A DNA stretch of 64,000 nucleotides from Pseudomonas sp. MH9.2 (GTDB lineage Bacteria; Pseudomonadota; Gammaproteobacteria; Pseudomonadales; Pseudomonadaceae): positions 1,984,001-2,048,000 of the forward strand of contig NZ_CP133784.1 of the NCBI RefSeq assembly GCF_034353875.1, in the 5' to 3' direction. Both the position numbers and the translations under genes were made by a program. The notes under the pieces were generated by a model. It made no database searches, had not been told where the DNA came from, and worked only from the letters and a program-made list of their open reading frames with translations. Positions 57,512 to 64,000 of the stretch are shown here, in pieces; the stretch's first letter is position 1; every line of letters starts with the position of its first letter.

Positions 57512-58176
57512 TGGACTTCAGTGGAATTGTTCCCGCCCTGCCGGGGATGTGGAACGGCATGATCTTGACCCTGCAACTGATGGCGCTGGGCGTCATCGGC
57601 GGCATTGCGCTTGGCACTGTCCTGGCATTGATGCGCTTGTCATCGAGCAAGTTGCTGGCAAGGCTCGCTGGCGCTTACGTGAACTACTTTCGCTCGATCC
57701 CGCTGCTGCTGGTAATCACCTGGTTCTATCTGGCGGTGCCGTTTGTGCTGCGCTGGATCACTGGCGAGGACACCCCGATCGGAGCGTTCACCTCCTGCCT
57801 GGTGGCGTTCATGATGTTCGAGGCCGCGTACTTCTGCGAAATCGTACGGGCCGGTGTCCAGTCCATCCCAAAAGGCCAGATGGGCGCAGCCCAGGCGTTA
57901 GGGATGAACTACGGGCAAATGATGCGCTTGATCATCCTGCCTCAGGCGTTTCGCAAAATGACCCCGCTGCTGCTGCAGCAGAGCATCATTTTGTTCCAGG
58001 ACACGTCGCTGGTGTATGCAGTCGGCCTGGTGGACTTCCTCAATGCCACGCGCTCCAGTGGCGACATCATTGGCCGTTCCAATGAGTTCCTGATCTTCGC
58101 CGGTCTGGTGTATTTCACGATCAGCTTTGCCGCCTCGCTGCTGGTGAAGCGTCTGCAAAAAAGGTTTGCCGTATGA
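57511..58176 (+). CDS. gltK: glutamate/aspartate ABC permease GltK
   Basis: This is a 221-residue second permease subunit with the EAA loop [21 protein letters not shown] and about five helices. It overlaps both neighbours (one base upstream, four bases downstream), so translation is likely coupled. Confidence 0.92.
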   Translation: MDFSGIVPALPGMWNGMILTLQLMALGVIGGIALGTVLALMRLSSSKLLARLAGAYVNYFRSIPLLLVITWFYLAVPFVLRWITGEDTPIGAFTSCLVAFMMFEAAYFCEIVRAGVQSIPKGQMGAAQALGMNYGQMMRLIILPQAFRKMTPLLLQQSIILFQDTSLVYAVGLVDFLNATRSSGDIIGRSNEFLIFAGLVYFTISFAASLLVKRLQKRFAV

Positions 58177-58907
58177 TTTCCATCAAGAATATCAACAAGT
58201 GGTACGGAGACTTCCAGGTGCTGACTGACTGCAGCACCGAGGTCAAAAAAGGTGAAGTGGTGGTGGTTTGCGGCCCATCCGGCTCTGGCAAATCGACACT
58301 GATCAAGTGCGTGAACGCGCTGGAACCCTTCCAGAAGGGCGACATCATTGTCGATGGCACCTCGATCAGCGACCCCAAGACCAACCTGCCCAAACTGCGT
58401 TCGCGGGTCGGCATGGTGTTTCAGCATTTCGAACTGTTCCCGCACCTGAGCATCGTCGAAAACCTGACCATCGCCCAGATCAAGGTCCTTGGCCGCAGCA
58501 AGGCCGAAGCCACCGAAAAAGGCCTCAAGCTGCTTGAGCGTGTCGGCTTGTCCGCGCATGCCAACAAGCACCCGGGGCAACTTTCCGGTGGTCAGCAGCA
58601 ACGTGTGGCGATTGCCCGGGCGTTGGCGATGGACCCGGTGGTCATGCTGTTCGATGAACCGACCTCGGCTTTGGACCCGGAAATGGTCAACGAAGTGCTC
58701 GACGTCATGGTGCAACTGGCCCACGAAGGCATGACCATGATGTGCGTGACCCATGAAATGGGCTTCGCCCGCAAAGTGGCGAACCGAGTGATCTTCATGG
58801 ATCAGGGGCAAATCGTCGAAGATTGCGAGAAAGAAGAGTTCTTTGGTGATGTGACCGCACGCTCCGAGCGCGCCCAGCACTTCCTTGCCAAGATCCTGCA
58901 ACACTAA
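58173..58907 (+). CDS. gltL: glutamate/aspartate ABC transporter ATPase GltL
   Basis: This is a 244-residue ATPase with Walker [11 protein letters not shown]-loop [10 protein letters not shown], signature LSGGQQQR, Walker B with DEPTSALD and switch CVTHEMGF. It completes the acidic amino acid importer. Confidence 0.94.
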   Translation: MISIKNINKWYGDFQVLTDCSTEVKKGEVVVVCGPSGSGKSTLIKCVNALEPFQKGDIIVDGTSISDPKTNLPKLRSRVGMVFQHFELFPHLSIVENLTIAQIKVLGRSKAEATEKGLKLLERVGLSAHANKHPGQLSGGQQQRVAIARALAMDPVVMLFDEPTSALDPEMVNEVLDVMVQLAHEGMTMMCVTHEMGFARKVANRVIFMDQGQIVEDCEKEEFFGDVTARSERAQHFLAKILQH

Positions 58908-58921
58908 GTAAGTCCGGCTGT

Positions 58922-58946
58922 CTGTGCCCACCTTTATTGGGCACAG
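58922..58946 (+). terminator. stem-loop between gltL and the kinase gene
   Basis: CTGTGCCCA and TGGGCACAG flank the loop CCTTTAT. It sits 14 bases after gltL and may partly separate transporter and regulator transcripts; no T-run follows. Confidence 0.5.
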
Positions 58947-58973
58947 GCTGCTGGTCGGTCCCGGACGACTGTG

Positions 58974-60884
58974 ATGAAATGCGATCCCAACCTCTATCGC
59001 GCCGCGCCGCCATCACTTGCCGTGAAACCCCGCCTGATACGCCATCTGTTTTTGCCCCCGCTGGTCGTCTTGCTGATGGTCGCGCTGGGCTATGTCAGCT
59101 ATCTGATCAGCGAGCACAACGGCGTTCAAGCCCTGAGCGAGAACGGTGAACGGCAACTGGAGCTGCACGCCCGCACCGTAGAAAGCGAGATCAGCAAATA
59201 CACCTACCTGCCGAGCGTTCTCGAGCTCGAAGCCAACGTCTCGCGTCTATTGAATGACCCTGCGCCGGAGCTGCGTCAGGACGTCAACGAATACCTGGAA
59301 GGCCTGAATCGCCGCAGTCGTAGCCGAGCGATTTACGTCCTCGACACCACCGGTCGCGTGCTGGCCACCAGCAACTGGCGTGATGCCGACAGTTATCTGG
59401 GCGAGGACCTGTCGTTCCGCGCTTACTTTCAGGACGCGGTGCGCGGCCTCCCCGGTCGGTTCTACGGGATTGGCAGCACCACCGGAGAGCCCGGCTATTA
59501 CCTGGCCCATGGCCTGGAACAGCAAGGCAAGATCATTGGCGTCGCCGTGATCAAAGTGCGCCTCGAAGCCTTGGAGGAGCGCTGGCAACGGGCTCGGCTG
59601 GAAGCCTTCGTTACCGATGAGAATGGCATCATCATTCTGTCCAGCGACCCGTCGCGCCGGCTGAAATCGGTTCGCCCGCTGACGCCGGAAACCAAGGAGC
59701 GGCTCGCGCGCAGTCTGCAGTATTACTGGTGGCCGCTGAATGAATTGGTTCCGCTGGCCCGGGAGCAACTGGCCGAGGGCGTCGAGAAACTGACCTTCCC
59801 CGCCAATACCAGCGTCGATCACGACCCTACCGACGTCAGCTACCTGGCCCAGACCCGACGGCTGAACGATACGCCGTGGCACTTGACCCTGCTGACACCA
59901 TTGCAGGAGTTGCGCAGCGAAGCCGCACGCCAGGGAATGTTGGTCGCGGTGGCCTGCGCACTGGTGGCGTTTCTGCTGATCGCCTGGAATGAGCGACGCA
60001 AAGTGATCGCCACTCGACTGGCTGCCCGCGAAGCCCTGCAAGAAGCCAACGATGAACTCGAGCGCAAAATTGCCGAGCGAACCGCCGATCTGCGTGCCAG
60101 CAACGAACGCCTAAAAGCGCAGATCCGCGAACGGCGCCTCGCCGAAGACACATTGCGTCGCGCTCAGGATGAACTGGTCCAGGCCGGCAAACTTGCCGCC
60201 ATCGGCCAGATGTCCACCAGCATCGCCCACGAACTCAATCAACCCTTGGCCGCCTTGCGCACCTTGTCCGGCAATACCGTACGCTTCATTGAGCGCGGCG
60301 CACTGGACACCGCCAGCACTAACCTGCGAACCATCAATGAGCTGGTCGATCGCATGGGCCGGATCACCGCCAGCCTGCGCGCCTTTGCCCGACGTGGAGA
60401 TGACAAAGGCCAGGCGTCGTTGCGCAAGGCCGTCGACGCCGCACTGCAGGTTCTCAATGGCCGACTGGAGAACTTCGACCTCACGCTGCATGAGCATTTT
60501 GAAGACGTGTCCTTGCGAATCGATCAAACGCGCCTGGAACAAATCCTGGTCAACCTCGTCGGCAATGCCCTGGATGCAATGCAGGCCCAGCCCTTGCCCG
60601 AGTTGTGGCTCGAAGGTGAAATCGCCGACGGCCGCTACCGCCTCTATGTGCGCGACAATGGTCACGGTATCGGACCCGAAGCGCGCAAGCATCTGTTCGA
60701 ACCGTTCTTCACCACCAAACCCGGTGAACATGGCCTTGGCCTTGGCCTGACCCTTTCTGCCAGCCTCGCTGCCGCAGCCGGGGGCAGTCTCAGCGCCGAG
60801 CATCCTTCCAGCGGCGGCACCGCTTTTATCCTGAGCCTGCCACTGCTCGATACGCCCGCACCTCCTGAAGCCGAGCCGATATGA
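58974..60884 (+). CDS. aauS: sensor histidine kinase AauS
   Basis: This membrane kinase of the DctB type has 636 residues. A transmembrane helix (about residues 24-46) leads into a periplasmic double-PAS sensor domain (50-310), then a second helix (about 320-340), a coiled coil (ERKIAERTADLRASNERLKA), and the kinase. The H-box is IAHELNQP and the ATP-binding boxes are NLVGNALDAM and LGLGLTLS. It should sense acidic amino acids and phosphorylate the next gene's product. A GTG lies three bases upstream of the chosen ATG. Confidence 0.9.
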   Translation: MKCDPNLYRAAPPSLAVKPRLIRHLFLPPLVVLLMVALGYVSYLISEHNGVQALSENGERQLELHARTVESEISKYTYLPSVLELEANVSRLLNDPAPELRQDVNEYLEGLNRRSRSRAIYVLDTTGRVLATSNWRDADSYLGEDLSFRAYFQDAVRGLPGRFYGIGSTTGEPGYYLAHGLEQQGKIIGVAVIKVRLEALEERWQRARLEAFVTDENGIIILSSDPSRRLKSVRPLTPETKERLARSLQYYWWPLNELVPLAREQLAEGVEKLTFPANTSVDHDPTDVSYLAQTRRLNDTPWHLTLLTPLQELRSEAARQGMLVAVACALVAFLLIAWNERRKVIATRLAAREALQEANDELERKIAERTADLRASNERLKAQIRERRLAEDTLRRAQDELVQAGKLAAIGQMSTSIAHELNQPLAALRTLSGNTVRFIERGALDTASTNLRTINELVDRMGRITASLRAFARRGDDKGQASLRKAVDAALQVLNGRLENFDLTLHEHFEDVSLRIDQTRLEQILVNLVGNALDAMQAQPLPELWLEGEIADGRYRLYVRDNGHGIGPEARKHLFEPFFTTKPGEHGLGLGLTLSASLAAAAGGSLSAEHPSSGGTAFILSLPLLDTPAPPEAEPI

Positions 60885-60908
60885 GCCGCTATTAATGAGC
60901 CGAACAGC

Positions 60909-62234
60909 ATGAACAGCGACCTGACCGTTCTGATCGTCGAAGACGACCCACACGTCCTCCTGGGTTGCCAGCAAGCCTTGGCCCTGGAAGACATTCCCAG
61001 CGAAGGCGTGGGCAGTGCCGAAGAGGCGCTGGCTAGGATTGGCGAAGACTTCGCCGGCATCGTCATCAGCGATATCCGTTTGCCGGGAATCGACGGACTG
61101 GAATTGCTGACCCGCCTCAAGGCGCGAGACCGCAGCCTGCCGGTGGTGCTGATTACCGGTCACGGCGATATTTCCATGGCCGTCAACGCAATGCGCGACG
61201 GCGCTTACGACTTCATGGAAAAACCCTTCTCCCCCGAGCGTCTGGTGGACGTTGCCCGACGCGCTCTGGAGCAACGCAGCCTGGCGCGTGAGGTGTGGTC
61301 GCTGCGCCGACAACTGGCCGAGCGAAACTCACTGGAAGGCCGAATCATCGGGCGATCGCCGGCCATGCAAAACCTGCGGGCGTTGATCACCAATGTTGCA
61401 GACACCTCAGCCAACGTCCTGATCGAAGGCGAAACCGGCACGGGCAAGGAGTTGGTTGCCCGCTGCCTGCACGACTTCAGTCGCCGCCATTCTCAGCAGT
61501 TCGTCGCGCTCAACTGTGGCGGTCTGCCGGAGAGCCTGTTCGAAAGCGAGATCTTCGGCCACGAAGCCAACGCATTTACCGGCGCAGGCAAGCGTCGCAT
61601 TGGCAAAATCGAACATGCCCACAACGGCACACTGTTTCTCGATGAAGTCGAAAGCATGCCGATAACCCTGCAGATCAAACTGCTGCGGGTGTTGCAGGAG
61701 CGCACGCTGGAACGCCTGGGCTCGAACCAGAGCGTCGCAGTGGACTGCCGGGTGATTGCCGCGACCAAGTCCGATCTGGATGAGTTGAGCAAGGTCGGTC
61801 AGTTTCGCAGCGACCTGTATTACCGGCTGAACGTGGTCACTCTGGAATTGCCTCCGTTGCGCGAACGCCGCGAGGACATCCTGCAGTTGTTCGAGCACTT
61901 CTTACAGCTCGCATCGTTACGCTTCGATCGCGAAACCCCGGAGCTGGATCGTCAAACCCTGTCGAGCCTGATGAGCCACGACTGGCCGGGCAATGTGCGC
62001 GAACTGCGTAACGTCGCCGAGCGTTACGCCCTCGGCTTGCCGGCGTTCAAGAAGTCCGGCGCAAGCATAGCTGGCAACAGCCTGGACTTTGCCGAAGCGG
62101 TGGAGGCATTTGAAAAGAACCTGCTCAGCGATGCCTTGCAACGCAGCGGCGGCAACCTCAGTCAGGCCAGTCAGGAACTGGGCATGGCCAAGACCACGTT
62201 GTTCGACAAGGTCAAAAAATACGGGTTGGGTTGA
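60909..62234 (+). CDS. aauR: sigma-54-dependent response regulator AauR
   Basis: This is a 441-residue NtrC/DctD-type regulator. The receiver has EDDP and the phosphoacceptor Asp55 in IVISDIR. The AAA+ domain has Walker A GETGTGKE and Walker B GTLFLDEVES; the sigma-54 contact loop reads NAFTGA instead of the canonical GAFTGA (G to N). A Fis-type helix-turn-helix ends the protein (NLSQASQELGMAKTTLFDKV). Together with AauS it should activate gltIJKL from the boxes at 55501-55545. Confidence 0.91.
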   Translation: MNSDLTVLIVEDDPHVLLGCQQALALEDIPSEGVGSAEEALARIGEDFAGIVISDIRLPGIDGLELLTRLKARDRSLPVVLITGHGDISMAVNAMRDGAYDFMEKPFSPERLVDVARRALEQRSLAREVWSLRRQLAERNSLEGRIIGRSPAMQNLRALITNVADTSANVLIEGETGTGKELVARCLHDFSRRHSQQFVALNCGGLPESLFESEIFGHEANAFTGAGKRRIGKIEHAHNGTLFLDEVESMPITLQIKLLRVLQERTLERLGSNQSVAVDCRVIAATKSDLDELSKVGQFRSDLYYRLNVVTLELPPLRERREDILQLFEHFLQLASLRFDRETPELDRQTLSSLMSHDWPGNVRELRNVAERYALGLPAFKKSGASIAGNSLDFAEAVEAFEKNLLSDALQRSGGNLSQASQELGMAKTTLFDKVKKYGLG

Positions 62235-62273
62235 TCGTCCCGCCCCCTTTGCCATCTGAATTAAGAGGCCATC

Positions 62274-62612
62274 GTGGACCTGATTTTCAAAGCCCTGCTG
62301 GGCGCTGCTGTGGTGGTGATTCTGGCCGCGCTGGCAAAAACCAAAAATTACTACATCGCCGGCCTGGTGCCGCTGTTCCCGACCTTCGCCCTGATCGCCC
62401 ACTACATCGTCGGTAAGGGTCGCTCACTGGACGATTTGAAGACCACCATCCTGTTCGGCATGTGGTCGATCATTCCCTACTTCATCTACCTGGCAGCGCT
62501 GTACCTGATGGTCGACCGCTGGCGTCTGGAAGTATCCCTTGCCCTTGCGGCACTGGCCTGGCTGGTCGCGGCAACCTTGCTGGTGACATTCTGGATTCGG
62601 TTTCACGGGTAA
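62274..62612 (+). CDS. glpM: GlpM-family membrane protein
   Basis: This is a 112-residue protein with four hydrophobic helices. The opening DLIFKALLGAAVVVILAALAKTKNYYIAGLVPLFPTF is characteristic of GlpM, known in P. aeruginosa for an effect on alginate production. It starts with GTG behind an AGAGG at a proper distance. It is monocistronic. Confidence 0.88.
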   Translation: MDLIFKALLGAAVVVILAALAKTKNYYIAGLVPLFPTFALIAHYIVGKGRSLDDLKTTILFGMWSIIPYFIYLAALYLMVDRWRLEVSLALAALAWLVAATLLVTFWIRFHG

Positions 62613-62727
62613 GCGCGTCGACACATTCGCACACAGCCTGTACCCAGGCCGGCGCATTCCTGCACTGGCCCATCCCTTGCATTCATCCGACCCACTTCCC
62701 CTCGGCCAACTGGCAGGAGCTGCTCCC

Positions 62728-63102
62728 TTGACCCCAACCGTGATCCTGCTGATCGCGCTATGCATCGTGCTCGATGTAATTGGCCAACTCGCTTTCAAGC
62801 TCGGCCTGGATCGGCTGCCCGAGCACGTGGGCGGCTTTCGTTTGCGCAATTTCTGGCGACAAATCGCCGGTGCGCCCCTGCTATGGTGTGGGGTCGCCTG
62901 TTATTCCGTTCTTTTCGTTGCCTGGCTGGAGGTACTGTCACTGGCACCGCTGAGCCTGGTGTTTCCGGCGATCAGCCTGAGCTATTGCGGCGTGGTGCTG
63001 GGTGGACGCCTGGTGTTGGGCGAAACCGTCAGTCGACGGCGCTGGCTCGGCACTTTCGTCATCACTACCGGCGTCATGCTGGTTTGCGCAACGGGCATTT
63101 GA
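62728..63102 (+). CDS. SMR/EamA-like small transporter, first of a pair
   Basis: This is a 124-residue four-helix membrane protein. AGGAG stands eight bases before a TTG at 62728, so this start is chosen over an ATG at 62677 that would add a polar N-terminus. Helix III-IV holds the SLAPLSLVFPAISLSYCG and GETVSRRRWLG signatures of small multidrug resistance/ArnE-like proteins. It is eight bases ahead of the second member. Confidence 0.8.
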   Translation: MTPTVILLIALCIVLDVIGQLAFKLGLDRLPEHVGGFRLRNFWRQIAGAPLLWCGVACYSVLFVAWLEVLSLAPLSLVFPAISLSYCGVVLGGRLVLGETVSRRRWLGTFVITTGVMLVCATGI

Positions 63103-63109
63103 GGCCTCT

Positions 63110-63508
63110 ATGACAAAGAGTTGGATTGAAGGGCGTGGCGCAAGCATTGGCCTCTGGGCACTATTGATCGCCTTTGAAAGCGGCGCGCAAATATCACTGA
63201 AAGTGGGCGGAGACGGACTGGCCTCCATTCCGTTCGGTGTGAGCTGGCTACTGGCTGCGGTGAGCAATCTGGCGGTCATGGTCGCAATTGTCTGCTATAT
63301 CGGCTCGTTCCTCAGCTGGATGCTGATCCTGCGCCGCAGCAACCTGTCGCTGGCCTTTCCCTTGAGCTCACTGGTGTTCGTGGTAGTACTGCTCGGCTCA
63401 TGGCTCGGCTTGGGCGAAACCATCAGCCCGATGCACTGGCTGGGTGTGTGCGTGATCATTGGCGGGATTGTGCTGCTGGCGGAAGGGCAACAACCAGCGG
63501 CCACGTAA
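63110..63508 (+). CDS. SMR/EamA-like small transporter, second of a pair
   Basis: This is a 132-residue four-helix membrane protein with the same fold: ILRRSNLSLAFPLSSLVFV and GETISPMHWLGV near its end. GAGG precedes the ATG. Tandem unequal SMR-type genes usually make heterodimers (as EbrAB, MdtIJ or ArnEF). Whether this pair moves drugs, polyamines or a lipid-linked sugar is unknown. Confidence 0.82.
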   Translation: MTKSWIEGRGASIGLWALLIAFESGAQISLKVGGDGLASIPFGVSWLLAAVSNLAVMVAIVCYIGSFLSWMLILRRSNLSLAFPLSSLVFVVVLLGSWLGLGETISPMHWLGVCVIIGGIVLLAEGQQPAAT

Positions 63509-63536
63509 GGGTCGTGCCCGCTTCTAACCGACGACT

Positions 63537-64000
63537 CTAGAGGCCGTTGAAATGATAAGCCACGGCGATACTGACCTCGCCCTGGTTATCGTTGCCTCGT
63601 TGTTTGACGATTGAACTGTCCGCAGCTGAACCGACCAGATGAGTCCAGCTGGCGCTGGTCAGCAGTAGCCAGCCTCGGCCAAGGGGGAACTGCGCGCTCT
63701 GGGTCAGGGTAACGTTCTGCAGGCCGCCGCTGGCGTCGTATTGACGAATGCCCGAGGCCTGGGCCTCCTGTGCACTCACGCCGTAAAAAGTTTGGGCTTG
63801 CCGGCCATCCGCATAATTCGCCGTCACCGACGTATCGCCAATAATGCCCAACCCCAGTGGATAACCCAGCTCACCACCTATCCGGCCCAGCACCCCGCCC
63901 TGACCATCGCTACCACCCAGCGCATGCCCCATTTGGGCATATACACGCCAGAAATCATCAGGGCTGTATTGCACGAAACCACCGGCCTCGCCCATGTCCG
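63537..64000 (-). CDS. MipA/OmpV family outer membrane protein (5' end missing)
   Basis: At least 153 residues of the C-terminal part are visible; the start lies beyond the right edge. Alternating beta-strand pattern and the ending AVAYHFNGL indicate an outer-membrane barrel. The segments GIRQYDASGGLQNVTLTQS and WTHLVGSAADSSIVKQRGN match the MipA/OmpV pattern. MipA links murein enzymes in E. coli, while other members act as porins. Confidence 0.82.
   Translation of the reverse strand, partial: DMGEAGGFVQYSPDDFWRVYAQMGHALGGSDGQGGVLGRIGGELGYPLGLGIIGDTSVTANYADGRQAQTFYGVSAQEAQASGIRQYDASGGLQNVTLTQSAQFPLGRGWLLLTSASWTHLVGSAADSSIVKQRGNDNQGEVSIAVAYHFNGL

Noticed and set aside
60111..61313. 400-codon minus-strand frame across the aauS-aauR junction
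   Set aside because: It is antisense to two clear two-component genes and has no family similarity.

Overview
The window looks like a chromosome segment of a fluorescent-group Pseudomonas. This rests on high-GC coding sequence, Pseudomonas-type proteins (QuiP acylase, RnfABDGE with nth, MotY beside PyrC, Bfd beside BfrB, AauS/AauR, a PA3496-like small protein) and REP-type repeats between genes. The gene order recalls the P. aeruginosa pdxH-dinG, dcd-metG-rnf-nth and argG-motY-pyrC-rnt-bfd-bfrB-argF neighbourhoods, as remembered rather than searched. No tRNA, rRNA, CRISPR array, integrase or intact insertion sequence was recognised.

Layout. 0-19 kb is mostly housekeeping and envelope: a PLP enzyme cut by the window edge, the antiporter NhaA, a glycine-zipper lipoprotein, PdxH, an OmpA lipoprotein with a histone-like tail, a serine hydrolase, a GH50-like glycosidase, DinG, CopD-like and collagen-like proteins, two SEC-C zinc-motif proteins, a cation diffusion transporter, and a QuiP-type acylase whose nucleophile position is Ala. 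19.3-23.5 kb is a basic amino acid ABC operon laid out like aotJQMOP but without argR. 24-33 kb has dcd, a cold-shock gene, apbC, metG, and an rnf-nth operon that has no rnfC.

34-37.8 kb is the accessory part: AT-richer, low coding density, an unknown HTH-like protein, a small membrane protein followed by two overlapping microORFs, and a short MvaT-family protein without its DNA-binding domain. This is the least explained stretch.

37.8-49.9 kb returns to core genes: argG, motY, pyrC-rnt, the Fur-like controlled bfd, bfrB, grxD, a molybdopterin oxidoreductase, argF with an ABC ATPase, a PhzF-like protein and YbaK. 50-55.4 kb is the glycerol regulon (glpF, glpK, glpR, glpD) with GlpR-like operators at both ends. 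55.7-62.2 kb is the acidic amino acid transporter gltIJKL, preceded by a sigma-54 promoter and two AauR boxes, and followed by the AauS/AauR two-component genes. The window closes with glpM, a pair of SMR-like four-helix transporters and a partial MipA/OmpV porin-like gene.
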